Source: Thermoplasmatales archaeon SW_10_69_26 (GTDB lineage: Archaea; Thermoplasmatota; SW-10-69-26). From it: a stretch of DNA of 64,000 nt. Location: contig PXUB01000038.1 in NCBI GenBank assembly GCA_003009755.1, positions 55,730-119,729 on the forward strand, in the 5' to 3' direction. The stretch's first letter is position 1. Each line of letters starts with the position of its first letter. The position numbers and the translations under genes are program-made. Of this stretch, positions 49,160 through 57,268 are shown in pieces. The notes under the pieces were generated by a model. That model was not told the DNA's origin. It saw only the letters and a program-made list of their open reading frames with translations, and searched no databases.

Positions 49160-50023
49160 ATGGCCACCCCCAGCGATCGGGAACCGTCCAGCGGACCGGA
49201 CCAGGAAGCCATGGGTCGGATGGGCGAGGGCTATTTCATCCTCGGCATGGCCGTCCAGGTCGGCTTGGTCGGGCTCGTCGGCTTGGCGCTGGTCGGCGTC
49301 CAAGGGCTGGGGTTCATCTCCCTGGGCACAGCCGTCGCCTTGGCGGGGCTGGCGATCGGTGTCCTGGCCGTCGGCACGATCCTGACGCTGGCCTCGCTGC
49401 GGCACACGCTCAACGTGCTCTACGACCACGACGATCGCATCGACCGGGTCGCGGAGCGCGTCGGGCGTCTGGCGCAAGAGGTCCGCGGTGACGAGGCCGT
49501 CGGGTGGAAGGGCGAAGAGATGGATCTGACCGCTCACCGACCCCACGAGCGGGCCCCTCCCTCGGACCCGCAGGAGCGTCGGCCCGAGCCAGGCCCCGGC
49601 TCACCCCCGGACCCTCTCCAGCACGAGCCGGTGCATCCGATCGTGGACGTGCCGGGCATCGACGGGGATCAGGCCGAGCGCTTGGCCGATCTGGAGGTCG
49701 AGGACACCGACCAGCTGCGTGCGCGGGACACGATGTACCTGGCAGGCCAACTGCAAGAACAGCCGGGGACCGTCCGCCGCTGGCAGGCGACCGCCGACAT
49801 GATGACGGTCGAGGGGGTCGGCGGGGAGCAGGCGCTGATGATGGCCGAGGCGGGCCTCGGCTCCGTCGACGAGCTGGCCCACGAATCCCCCGAGCGGCTG
49901 ATGGCTCGGGTCGAGGAGGCCGACGTCGGCGAGTCGGCTCCGCCCGTGGGCCCCCAGCAGGCCGACCGGTGGATCCAGGCTGCCCGTCGCCGGCAGACTT
50001 CCACCGAGGAGCGGGAGGCCTAG
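49160..50023 (+). CDS. Membrane protein with tandem helix-hairpin-helix domains
   Basis: 287-residue protein. Two N-terminal membrane segments (YFILGMAVQVGLVGLVGLAL and LGTAVALAGLAIGVLAVGTI), a helical linker, an acidic/Pro spacer, then two helix-hairpin-helix units (IVDVPGIDGDQAERLADLEV and MTVEGVGGEQALMMAEAGLG) like the DUF4332/Rad51-N type. It may tether DNA to the membrane or be a protein-interaction module. The stop TAG coincides with the first three bases of the repeated MITE terminus at 50021, so the native C-terminus may have been a little longer. Confidence 0.75.
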   Translation: MATPSDREPSSGPDQEAMGRMGEGYFILGMAVQVGLVGLVGLALVGVQGLGFISLGTAVALAGLAIGVLAVGTILTLASLRHTLNVLYDHDDRIDRVAERVGRLAQEVRGDEAVGWKGEEMDLTAHRPHERAPPSDPQERRPEPGPGSPPDPLQHEPVHPIVDVPGIDGDQAERLADLEVEDTDQLRARDTMYLAGQLQEQPGTVRRWQATADMMTVEGVGGEQALMMAEAGLGSVDELAHESPERLMARVEEADVGESAPPVGPQQADRWIQAARRRQTSTEEREA

Positions 50024-50096
50024 ACTGCCGGCGATGCTTGGGTTAGGCTCTCGATCGGCCTCAGGCGGTGAAAGCGCGGAGCCGAGAGGAGGGAAC
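50021..50096 (+). repeat. Second copy of the MITE terminal sequence (one end only)
   Basis: About 76 bases starting TAGACTGCCGG closely match the left end of the element at 39493 (both contain GCCTCAGGCGGTGAAAGCGC and GGAGCCGAGA). Similarity fades after about 50095 and no matching right end occurs in the window, so this is a solo or diverged copy. Its terminal TAG serves as the stop of the upstream gene. Confidence 0.65.
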
Positions 50097-50363
50097 ACCG
50101 GGGACCTGCTCCACCAGTACCGGTTGGCGCCCACCGGAGGGCCGGGGACCGTCGGACGGACCGTGTGCTTGAAAGGGGAGAAGACCAAAGGGCGGGTCAC
50201 CTTGCCTGACGACGGGCCGCCCCAGGGACCTCCGATCGGTGGCGCACCGGGAGGAGGACCTGGCGTTATCGAGATGATCGGGAAGCGGAAGGCTGCGCTC
50301 GTGGCGCTGGCCGGCGTGATCGCCGGCGCGCTGGCGTCGCTGATCCCTCGCTTCCTGATCTGA
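50034..50363 (+). CDS. Doubtful small membrane protein
   Basis: A 109-residue frame that starts inside the MITE terminus. Only the last 45 residues look protein-like: a Pro/Gly linker (GGAPGGGPGVIEMIGKR) and one membrane helix (AALVALAGVIAGALASLIP). It might be the tail of a gene whose 5' part was replaced by the element. No promoter seen. Confidence 0.25.
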   Translation: MLGLGSRSASGGESAEPRGGNTGDLLHQYRLAPTGGPGTVGRTVCLKGEKTKGRVTLPDDGPPQGPPIGGAPGGGPGVIEMIGKRKAALVALAGVIAGALASLIPRFLI

Positions 50364-50515
50364 CCGCTGCATCCGCGTTCCGATCGCTGCCGACCAGCAC
50401 CCCCAGCTCCTCGCTCGGCCCCCAGACCATCCCGTGAGCCATCCTCGGCTCGCCACCGTCGACGGCGAACCCCGGAACGGTTATACGTACACATCCGTTC
50501 GCATTGAGACGAACG

Positions 50516-50713
50516 ATGGTCGGACAACGCGCCGTCGCGACGACGGTCGGGTTCGTGTTCACCGCCGTCGGGATCCCCGGCTTCATCGGCGGCGGGTTCG
50601 TTGTGGACCTGCTGGCGCTGACCATGGCCGACAGCGTCCTGCACCTGGTGGTCACCCTCGGCCTGCTCGTGCCCGGCTTGAGGCTCGATACGCGTGCGCC
50701 GGCCCACGCCTGA
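50516..50713 (+). CDS. Small membrane protein (65 aa)
   Basis: 65 residues with two membrane segments (VGFVFTAVGIPGFIGGG and VLHLVVTLGLLVPGL), DUF4383-like in the pattern LHLVV. ATG 50516 has a good TATA box (GGTTATACGT, 50479-50488) about 30 bases upstream. The palindrome CGTTCG-N8-CGAACG (50496-50515) abuts the start codon. Followed nine bases later by another small membrane protein, probably co-transcribed. Confidence 0.65.
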   Translation: MVGQRAVATTVGFVFTAVGIPGFIGGGFVVDLLALTMADSVLHLVVTLGLLVPGLRLDTRAPAHA

Positions 50714-50722
50714 GGGTTCCTG

Positions 50723-50950
50723 GTGGCGGTGACCAAAGCCCTCCTCCACTCGCTGGTTCCCGGTCACGGGATCTGGTCCACGCTGCTGGAGATCGGGGTC
50801 TTCGTGACCCTGGTCCTGGCCATCCTGGGAGCCGTGGTCGTCGGCGAGGATGGCCTCGAGGGGCGCGAACGCTGGTCGTGGCTGGCGATCGTCCTGCTCG
50901 TACCGATCGCGGGGACGATCACCTACCTCGTCCGCCGGCGGCACCGCTGA
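50723..50950 (+). CDS. Small membrane protein (75 aa), PLDc_N-like
   Basis: 75 residues, two membrane segments (IGVFVTLVLAILGAVVVG and LAIVLLVPIAGTITYLV) and a basic C-terminus RRRHR. The second half (WLAIVLLVPIAGTITYLV) resembles the phospholipase_D-nuclease N-terminal domain found in small archaeal membrane proteins. GTG start, close behind the preceding gene. Function unknown. Confidence 0.6.
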   Translation: MAVTKALLHSLVPGHGIWSTLLEIGVFVTLVLAILGAVVVGEDGLEGRERWSWLAIVLLVPIAGTITYLVRRRHR

Positions 50951-50970
50951 CCCCACCCTCCATTCGGTCC

Positions 50971-50985
50971 AGGGCGAACGTTTTT
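50971..50985 (+). promoter_or_regulatory. Promoter with half-site before the HTH regulator
   Basis: GGGCGAACGTTTTTC, about 28-42 bases before the start at 51013. The CGAACGTT core is shared with sites at 51730 and 52381 and may allow self-regulation. Confidence 0.4.
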
Positions 50986-51012
50986 CTTGTCGTATCCCTC
51001 ACGTGATATCGG

Positions 51013-51723
51013 ATGCCCACCTCCAACTTCGACATCTACGAGGTCGGTGACGATTACGTCGCCGTGACCAACGAGGTCCGACGCTCGATCCTGTCCAAGT
51101 TGGAGGAGGGGCCCTCCCAGCTGCCCGACCTGGTGGAGCTCACCGGCAGGTCCAAGTCCACGCTGTCGAGCATCCACGTGCGCGAGCTCGTCGACCAGGG
51201 CATCGTCGAGGCTGGCGCCCATCCCCAGGACGAGCGCAAGAAGGTCTACCAGCTCGCGGGACGCAAGATCGGATCCTCGGACGTGCCGCTAGAGGAGCTG
51301 CGTGAGGCCGTGAAGGAGTACGTCAGCCTCGCGCCCGAGGCGGCTCGCTTCCCGCTCTCCGTCGCGATCGACGCGATGGCGGCGGCCCCCGAGGACGCCG
51401 GCGAGGACCTGCTAGGCGCCCAGGCTCGGCGCCTGGGCCTGCTCGTCGGTCAGCTGCTCGACGTCGGCCGAGGCCGCGACCGACTGATGGACATCGCCGA
51501 CATGCTCGAACGCGAGGGCCTGGCGGACCCGGTCCGCCTGGACATGGAGGCCGGCGACCGCCTGGTGCTTCGCCCGGGCGATAGCGCCCCCAGAGAGGCC
51601 TCGCTGGCGCGTACGGGCGTCCTCGTCGCAGCACTCGTCGAAGGCGTTCTCGCCACCGACGGAGCCCCCGAGGTCGAGGTCAGCGTGGTCTCGGACGAGC
51701 GCTTCGCGCTCGCCATCACCTGA
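51013..51723 (+). CDS. Winged-helix transcription regulator with V4R-like sensor domain
   Basis: 236-residue regulator. An ArsR-like winged helix occupies residues 15-85 (NEVRRSILSKLEEGPSQLPD, TGRSKSTLSSIHVRELVD). The C-terminal part (RLGLLVGQLLDVGRGRDRL, DPVRLDMEAGDRLVLRPGD, TGVLVAALVEGVLATDGAP) resembles V4R small-molecule-binding domains. ATG-less annotations are unnecessary: ATG 51013 fits a promoter 30 bases upstream. Neighbouring promoters share CGAAC/GTTCG palindromes, making it the best candidate for their regulator. Ligand unknown. Confidence 0.75.
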   Translation: MPTSNFDIYEVGDDYVAVTNEVRRSILSKLEEGPSQLPDLVELTGRSKSTLSSIHVRELVDQGIVEAGAHPQDERKKVYQLAGRKIGSSDVPLEELREAVKEYVSLAPEAARFPLSVAIDAMAAAPEDAGEDLLGAQARRLGLLVGQLLDVGRGRDRLMDIADMLEREGLADPVRLDMEAGDRLVLRPGDSAPREASLARTGVLVAALVEGVLATDGAPEVEVSVVSDERFALAIT

Positions 51724-51729
51724 GCACTC

Positions 51730-51758
51730 CGAACGTTCGTTGCCACCCAAACGTTATG
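51730..51758 (+). promoter_or_regulatory. Palindrome plus promoter before the DUF4383 gene
   Basis: Perfect palindrome CGAACGTTCG (51730-51739), nine bases, then AAACGTTATG (51749-51758) as TATA-like box about 30 bases before the ATG at 51785. The same palindrome-9-box layout occurs at 52381. Confidence 0.55.
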
Positions 51759-51784
51759 TTGGGTAGGGGTCTTGCGTCGCCACC

Positions 51785-52234
51785 ATGGCCGAAGTCGCCA
51801 CGACAGAAGATGCGAACCAGGACACCGTCGACCCGATCGCCAACGTCGACATCTACTGGAAGACGAGCGCGATCGCCCTCGCCGCCGTTGCCATTCTGGG
51901 CATCGCCCTCAACCTCATCGGAGGCAACTTCGCCTACACCCCCAACATCGCCTTCATGGAGAGCGTCCTCGTCTTCGACTGGACGCACAACGTCGTGCAC
52001 GTCCTCCTCGCTGGCGTTGCGGGCGCCTTCGGCTTCGGTGACTTCGACGCCGAGCTCTCTGCCAACGTCGCCAAGGTCGTCGGCATCGTGTACATCGCTC
52101 TCGGCGTCGTCGGCTTCGTCCCCGCCGTCACCGATCTCCTCCAGAGCCTGCTCGGGCTCGGGCTCGAGGCGGGCGAGAACGTGATCCACCTCGCCCTCGG
52201 TGCCTGGGGCACCTACGCCGGCTTCTCCGCGTGA
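51785..52234 (+). CDS. DUF4383-like membrane protein
   Basis: 149-residue protein with four membrane segments. The motifs FDWTHNVVHVLLAGVAGAFG and LEAGENVIHLALGAWGTYAG match the DUF4383 pattern of two His-containing helices (THNxVH, NxxH). N-terminal 25 residues acidic and cytoplasmic. The gene is monocistronic, with its own operator-promoter and a long pyrimidine-rich terminator. Function unknown; the His pairs could bind a metal or cofactor. Confidence 0.8.
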   Translation: MAEVATTEDANQDTVDPIANVDIYWKTSAIALAAVAILGIALNLIGGNFAYTPNIAFMESVLVFDWTHNVVHVLLAGVAGAFGFGDFDAELSANVAKVVGIVYIALGVVGFVPAVTDLLQSLLGLGLEAGENVIHLALGAWGTYAGFSA

Positions 52235-52285
52235 GGTCCCTTCACGGCCCGGGCAGCCTCCGCTCCGTTGTTCCCCCGCCCGGGT

Positions 52286-52338
52286 CCGCCTTTCTCTCCT
52301 CCTTTCCCCTCTCCTCCCCTCTTCTACTCCGTTCCCTC
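52286..52338 (+). terminator. Long pyrimidine tract, putative terminator
   Basis: A run of about 50 pyrimidines broken by few purines (CTTTCTCTCCTCCTTTCC and onward) begins about 50 bases after the DUF4383 stop. Such tracts terminate archaeal transcription. Confidence 0.6.
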
Positions 52339-52380
52339 AGACCACTCGACCCCCACCTATCGATACCCTACGTATAGAAA

Positions 52381-52413
52381 CAAACGTTTGGTCTGGGGCA
52401 AACGGTTATGTGG
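52381..52413 (+). promoter_or_regulatory. Palindrome plus promoter before the DUF7282 surface protein
   Basis: Perfect palindrome CAAACGTTTG (52381-52390), nine bases, then AAACGGTTATG (52400-52410) about 30 bases before ATG 52440. Spacing is identical to the site at 51730, suggesting shared control. Confidence 0.55.
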
Positions 52414-52439
52414 TGTAGGTCGTTTGGGCGGTTGACGTG

Positions 52440-54497
52440 ATGCCCTTGCCCCTGTCAAGCGCCGGTTCCCGTCTCCCGCCCGTACTCGTGGCCCTTGCTC
52501 TCGCCACCGCCATGGCCGTCCCGATGGCTGGAGCCCAGTCGTCAGACGTTGCCGTGACCATCGAGGACCAGACCTCGGGTGGCACGACCCTCGAGATCGC
52601 CGAGACCACCCTCCCCAACGGTGGGTTCGTGGCCATCCACGACGCCTCCATCGGTGAGGGCGAGGTCCTCGGCAGCGTGGTCGGTGCCTCCGACTTCCTC
52701 GACGAGGGCACGCACGAGGACGTGCGCGTGCACCTCTCCGAGCCGGTCACCGAGGACGCCCAGCTGATCGCCATGCCGCACGAGGACACCGACGGCGACC
52801 ACATCTACGACTTCGTCGCCGACAACGGCAACACCGACGGCCCCTACACGGCCGACGGTGAGGCCGTGACCGACGGCGCCGAGATCACCACATCCGCGAC
52901 CGTGACCGCAACCGATCAACGAAGCGACGGCGAGTCCGTGATCGTCGACCGCGTCGAGATGGCCGAGGGTGGCTTCGTCGCCATCCACGACGACCGCCTG
53001 CTCGACGGTCAGCCGCTGGCCAGCGTGGTCGGCCACTCCGGGTTCCTCTCGGCCGGCGTCCACGAGGACGTGCGCGTCGAGCTGTCGGAGACGATCTCCG
53101 GCAACGAGACGATCATCCCGATGCCGCACGCGGACAGCGACGACGACCAGACCTACGACTTCATCACCAGCGACGGCCAGGACGATCCGCCCTACCGCAA
53201 CGGCGACGACGAGGCCGTCATCGCGCAGGCCGAGGCGACCGTCACCGACGACGCCCGAGCCACCTACGAGGCCCAGCCCTCCGGCGGCCACACCGTCCAC
53301 GTCGCCGAGGTCTTCCTCCCCGACGGCGGCTTCGTCGCCATCCACGACAGCTCGCTCGCAGACGGGCAGACGTTCGACAGCGTCCGCGGCTCCAGCCAGT
53401 GCCTGGACCCCGGCGTCCACCGCGACGTCGCCGTCGAGCTCGACGACACGCTCGACGAGGACGACACCCTGATCGCGATGCCGCACGAGGACACGAACAA
53501 CAACTGCTCGTACGACTTCGTGACCTCCGACGGCAGCGAGGACGGTCCCTACACGGACGACGACGGGATCGTCACCGACGGCGCCGAGACCACCGTCTCC
53601 GCCTCGGTGAGCTACGACGTGCAGGACGCCGACGGCCGCACGATCGATCTCGGCCACGTCGACCTCTCGCAGGGCGGCTTCGTCGCCGTGCACGACGCGT
53701 CGCTGTTCGCGGGCGAGGTCCTCGGCAGCGTGATCGGCGTCAGCTCCTACCTCGACGCCGGCACCTACGAGAACGTCGAGATCGAGCTCGACACCCTGCT
53801 GAAGACCTCCCAGGTCGTCGTCCCGATGCCCCACAAGGACACCAACGGCGACGAGACCTACAACTTCGTCGACACCGAGGGCGCCGACGACGGACCCTTC
53901 GCGACGAGCGAGGGGAACCCGGTCGTCGACACCGGGCTGACCGTGGTGAACGCCCAAGTCACCATCGAGGACCAGGACGCCGGCAGCTCCGTCTCCGTCG
54001 CCAGCGTCACCATGCACGAGGGCGGGTTCGTCACCATCCACGACGGCAGCCTGCTCGAGGGCGAGGTCCTCGGCAGCGTGATCGGCGTCTCCGAGCCGCT
54101 CTCGCCCGGCACGCACGAGGACGTCGACGTCCCCCTCGACGAGCAGCCCGACGGTGAGGCGTCGCTCATCGCGATGCCGCACTACGACACGAACGGCAAC
54201 GACGCCTACGACTTCGTCGACAGCGAGGGCACCGACGATGGCCCCTACGTGACCGACAAGGGCGCCATCGTGCACGTCGCCACCGGGACCTTCGCCACCG
54301 ACGACACCGACGACAACACCGACGGGGACGCCTCCCCGAACGGTGACAGCCGAACGGATGGCGAGACCGGTGACGAGACGAGCAGCGACGACGAGCCGAT
54401 CGGCGCCGACACCGAGGACGCGCCCGGTCCGGGGCTCCTCGCGGCGCTGGCCGCTCTCGCCGCCGTGGCCGCCATCGTGGCGCCCCGGCGAGGCTGA
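52440..54497 (+). CDS. Surface protein with five DUF7282 repeats and C-terminal anchor
   Basis: 685-residue secreted protein. Signal peptide VALALATAMAVPMAGAQS, five DUF7282 repeats of about 115 residues, each built on GGFVAIHD, GEVLGSVVG, GTHEDV and MPHxDTDGDxxYDFV (for example at about 66, 180, 300, 415 and 530), then a Thr/Asp-rich stalk (DDTDDNTDGDASPNG) and a C-terminal helix with APRRG that resembles PGF-CTERM anchoring. DUF7282 proteins occur on haloarchaeal surfaces with unknown function. ATG 52440 is chosen by the promoter spacing; GTG 52437 is adjacent. A decayed sixth repeat lies just downstream. Confidence 0.9.
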   Translation: MPLPLSSAGSRLPPVLVALALATAMAVPMAGAQSSDVAVTIEDQTSGGTTLEIAETTLPNGGFVAIHDASIGEGEVLGSVVGASDFLDEGTHEDVRVHLSEPVTEDAQLIAMPHEDTDGDHIYDFVADNGNTDGPYTADGEAVTDGAEITTSATVTATDQRSDGESVIVDRVEMAEGGFVAIHDDRLLDGQPLASVVGHSGFLSAGVHEDVRVELSETISGNETIIPMPHADSDDDQTYDFITSDGQDDPPYRNGDDEAVIAQAEATVTDDARATYEAQPSGGHTVHVAEVFLPDGGFVAIHDSSLADGQTFDSVRGSSQCLDPGVHRDVAVELDDTLDEDDTLIAMPHEDTNNNCSYDFVTSDGSEDGPYTDDDGIVTDGAETTVSASVSYDVQDADGRTIDLGHVDLSQGGFVAVHDASLFAGEVLGSVIGVSSYLDAGTYENVEIELDTLLKTSQVVVPMPHKDTNGDETYNFVDTEGADDGPFATSEGNPVVDTGLTVVNAQVTIEDQDAGSSVSVASVTMHEGGFVTIHDGSLLEGEVLGSVIGVSEPLSPGTHEDVDVPLDEQPDGEASLIAMPHYDTNGNDAYDFVDSEGTDDGPYVTDKGAIVHVATGTFATDDTDDNTDGDASPNGDSRTDGETGDETSSDDEPIGADTEDAPGPGLLAALAALAAVAAIVAPRRG

Positions 54498-54597
54498 TCG
54501 CGACGCGGCCGGGCCCGACCGCCCACCCTGCGAGTGACTCCCTTTTCCCGGGCCCGGCCGCCCGCTCCCCTCCGGCATGGCTCCCTCCGGACCCTCT

Positions 54598-54765
54598 CTC
54601 GATCGTCGAGGTCGGCCCTCCCGGGGAAGGCTTCGTGGCCCTCCACGACTCCCCTTGGACGAGGGCGAGGTCCTCGGCAGCGTCGTCGGGGTCTGGGATC
54701 ATCCCAGACAGGCCTCGGTCAAAAGTTCGGACGTGTCGAGGTCAGCCTGAGGGACGGGGGGACGA
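54598..54765 (+). pseudogene. Decayed DUF7282 repeat downstream of the surface protein
   Basis: Translated text LSIVEVGPPGEGFVALHDSP is followed, after a one-base shift at 54654, by LDEGEVLGSVVGVWDH and, after another shift, by FGRVEVSLRDG. These match the successive elements of a DUF7282 repeat. Two frameshifts and no start codon show a dead fragment. It contains the palindrome GTCTGGGATCATCCCAGAC (54691-54709). Confidence 0.55.
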
Positions 54766-54774
54766 TCCGGCAAC

Positions 54775-55920
54775 CTACCCCCGGATCCGGGCCAGCGCGC
54801 CGAACAGCTCGTCGATCTCGTCCTCCGTGTTGTAGAAGTGCGGGGAGACGCGGATGCCGCAATCCGGGCGCCAGTCGACGACGATGCCCTGCTCGGCGAG
54901 CTCGTCGGTGGCTTGCTCGGCGCCCTCGAAGTCCAGGCACACCATGCCGCCTCGGCGGTCCTCCTCGCGCGGGGTGCGCACGGTGAGATCCTGGGCGTCG
55001 GCGTGGACGAGGATGCGGTCGGTCAGGTCCAGCGATCGCTGGCGGATCCGATCGAGGCCGACCTCGCGGATCGCCTCCAGGCCCTCGCGCGCGGCCACGA
55101 GTCCCGGGACGTTGGGCGTGCCACCCAGGAACCGGCGGGCGCCCTCGGCCGGCGGGCCCCGGCCCTCCAGCTGCTCGTAGGCGAAGGGGTCGGCGAGGCC
55201 GAACCAGCCGCGCAGGCGCGGGTCCAGCTCCTCGGCGACGTCCTCCCGCACGTACAGGTACCCGGCACCGGGTCCCCCGCACAGCCACTTGTGGCTCCCG
55301 CCGACGAAGAAGTCGACGCCCAGCTCGGCGACGTCCACCGGGACGACCCCGACGCTCTGGTAGCCGTCGACGAGCGAGTAGGCGCCCGCCTCCCGGGCGG
55401 CCTCGACGACGGGCTCCAGCTGTTGCAAGGCGCCCGAGCGGAAGTAGACCTGGCAGGTGTGGACGAGCAGCGTGCTCTCGTCGACCGCATCCGCGATCGC
55501 CTCGGCCGGCACCCTGACGCCATCGGGGCTCTCGACGACCTCGATCTCGGCGCCCAGCTCCTCGAAGCCGCGCCACAGCGGGTAGCTGGTCGTGAACTCG
55601 AGGTCCGTCATGACGATCTTGTCGCGGCCCTGGCTCGGGTCGAGGGCGCTGGCGACGCCGGCCATGCCGCGCGTGGCGTTGAGCATCGGGGCCACGGTGC
55701 CCTCGGGGGCGCCGAGGATCCCGGCGATCTGCTCGTTGAACGTGGCGATCGCCTCGGCCCAGGGGCCCTCCCAGGCGCCGATGCCCTGCCTGGCCCAGGC
55801 CTCGTGGTAGCCCTCCAAGGCCTCCTTGGCCGAGGCGGGGACGGCGCCCAACGAGTGGCTGGCCAGGTAGGTCTCCTCCTCGAGGATCGGGAACCGTGAT
55901 CGCAGCGGGGCCGCGGACAC
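54775..55920 (-). CDS. Kynureninase-like aminotransferase class V
   Basis: 381-residue PLP enzyme of fold type I. TYLASHSLGAVPASAKEAL is a kynureninase-type start, PLP pocket residues appear in LVDGYQSVGVVPVDV, and the Schiff-base Lys is in FFVGGSHKWLCGGPGAGYLY. Known kynureninases cleave kynurenine to anthranilate and alanine. The tryptophan 2,3-dioxygenase gene about 240 bases upstream on the same strand makes that role plausible. GTG 55920 is preferred because upstream text is Pro/Arg noise and CGTTTTTGGCC is a promoter-like box about 30 bases upstream. Confidence 0.82.
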   Translation of the reverse strand: MSAAPLRSRFPILEEETYLASHSLGAVPASAKEALEGYHEAWARQGIGAWEGPWAEAIATFNEQIAGILGAPEGTVAPMLNATRGMAGVASALDPSQGRDKIVMTDLEFTTSYPLWRGFEELGAEIEVVESPDGVRVPAEAIADAVDESTLLVHTCQVYFRSGALQQLEPVVEAAREAGAYSLVDGYQSVGVVPVDVAELGVDFFVGGSHKWLCGGPGAGYLYVREDVAEELDPRLRGWFGLADPFAYEQLEGRGPPAEGARRFLGGTPNVPGLVAAREGLEAIREVGLDRIRQRSLDLTDRILVHADAQDLTVRTPREEDRRGGMVCLDFEGAEQATDELAEQGIVVDWRPDCGIRVSPHFYNTEDEIDELFGALARIRG

Positions 55921-56052
55921 GCAGACCGAACCCCGTGGGGGGCCAAAAACGCCCGGGGCTCGGCTCGGCCGAGGACCGGCGGCCCCGGGGCCTGGTCGGG
56001 CCAAGGGCCGGTGTGAACGAACGGTTCCCGTGGCCGTGCCGGAGGCTGTCCC

Positions 56053-56142
56053 GTGGGGCTGACCGACGCGGACCTGCACGGCATCCTCGACGACGTCACC
56101 GCCGCCTCGTTTCGGCCCACGGGCCCGGATGATCCCGCGTGA
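56053..56142 (+). CDS. Very short peptide (29 aa), tentative
   Basis: GTG 56053 opens a 29-residue frame, GLTDADLHGILDDVTAA then SFRPTGPDDPA, with helical acidic composition, between the divergently read sides of the kynurenine genes. It could equally be a remnant of a longer gene. No promoter placed. Confidence 0.25.
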   Translation: MGLTDADLHGILDDVTAASFRPTGPDDPA

Positions 56143-56161
56143 GGGGCCTCTCGAAGCGCGC

Positions 56162-57019
56162 TCACGTGTCCAGCTCGGTCGGCGTGGGGACCTCGTCGGC
56201 GCCGAGGTAGGTGCGCACGTCCCACAGGTGGGGGAAGCAGCGCTTGTCGGTCGTCTGCTTGAGGTAGCCGACGCCGCTGGAGCCGCCGGTGCCGCGCTTG
56301 TGGCCGATGATGCGCTCGACGACGCGGACGTGATGTTCGCGCCACAGGCCCATCGTCTCGTCGAGCTCGATCAACGCCTCGGTCAACAGGTACAGCGGCA
56401 GGTTGCCGTCGGGCTCCATGTAGAGGTCGGTGAGCGCGTGCATCACGTTGTCGCGCAAGTCGCCGTCGAGCGTCTCGTGGGTGGGCTCGGCCGGCAGCGG
56501 GTAGCCCTGGTCGGCGAGCATCGCGTAATACGTCGTGCGCAGGTCGGGCTCCTCGAGGCGGCCGGCCAGGCGCTTGGCCGCGTCCTCGTCCAGCATCTCG
56601 AGGTAGCGTTCGTCCTTGAGCCCGCACGCGAACTCGATCTCCCGGAACTGGACGCTTTGGAACCCGCTGGCGGGGGCCAGGCGATCGCGGAACTGGAGGA
56701 ACTCGACGGGTTCCATCGTCTCGAGGATGTGGATCTGGTCGACGAGCAGGTCCATGACCTCGACGATGCGGTCGACGAAATGCCGAGCGCCGAGGATCTC
56801 GCCCTCGCGCATGGCCTCCATGGCGGAGGTGAGCTCGTGGCGGATCAGCTTGAACCACAGCTCGTAGGCCTGGTGGATGATGATGAACAGCATCTCGTCG
56901 TGGTGGGCCGGCTCCGAGCGCGGCTCCTGCAGGTCGAGCAGCTCGCGCACCGTCAAGTACTCCTCGTAGGTGAGGTCGCCTTCGCCGTAGGCGCTCGGCT
57001 GCTCCCCCGAGTTGGACAT
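56162..57019 (-). CDS. kynA: Tryptophan 2,3-dioxygenase
   Basis: 285-residue all-helical heme dioxygenase that opens the indole ring of tryptophan to give N-formylkynurenine. LTYEEYLTVRELLDLQ is the N-terminal signature, the distal His is in MLFIIIHQAYELWFKLI, the substrate-binding residues FQSVQFREIEF follow, and the proximal heme ligand His is in LWREHHVRVVERIIG; KRGTGGSSGVGYLKQT closes the active site. Complete length. ATG 57019 with AAACGGCTATCC about 28 bases upstream. No formylkynurenine formamidase is seen nearby. Confidence 0.93.
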   Translation of the reverse strand: MSNSGEQPSAYGEGDLTYEEYLTVRELLDLQEPRSEPAHHDEMLFIIIHQAYELWFKLIRHELTSAMEAMREGEILGARHFVDRIVEVMDLLVDQIHILETMEPVEFLQFRDRLAPASGFQSVQFREIEFACGLKDERYLEMLDEDAAKRLAGRLEEPDLRTTYYAMLADQGYPLPAEPTHETLDGDLRDNVMHALTDLYMEPDGNLPLYLLTEALIELDETMGLWREHHVRVVERIIGHKRGTGGSSGVGYLKQTTDKRCFPHLWDVRTYLGADEVPTPTELDT

Positions 57020-57079
57020 GTCTGTCCAACCGACACGGGTGGGATAGCCGTTTCCCCCGGCCGAGCGAGGGCCTCCCCG

Positions 57080-57268
57080 CTAGGGGTGAGGCTGGCGGGC
57101 CTCGACGAGGTAGGTGAACGCGCCGGTGTCGTGGGTCTGGACGTCGTCGAAGCGGCGCTCGATCATCGCCGTCAGATCCTCCGGCGCGAGGAAGCGGGAC
57201 CCGAAGCGCATCACCACGTTCTCGCCGAGCTCGATGGCTCGCCCGATCGGGTGGCCGGGGTCGATCTC
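57080..57268 (-). pseudogene. C-terminal part of the methyltransferase beyond the in-frame TAG
   Basis: Directly after TAG (57271-57269) the same frame reads EIDPGHPIGRAIELGEN, MRFGSRFLAPEDLTAM and TGAFTYLVEARQPHP to TAG 57082. This is the expected end of a Rossmann methyltransferase (strands 5 to 7). It has no start or promoter of its own, so it is expressed only if the amber codon is read through or is an error. Confidence 0.65.

Noticed and set aside
54691-54709. 19-bp palindrome GTCTGGGATCATCCCAGAC as a terminator or operator.
   Set aside because: It lies inside the decayed DUF7282 repeat and has no T tract or adjacent promoter; may be chance.
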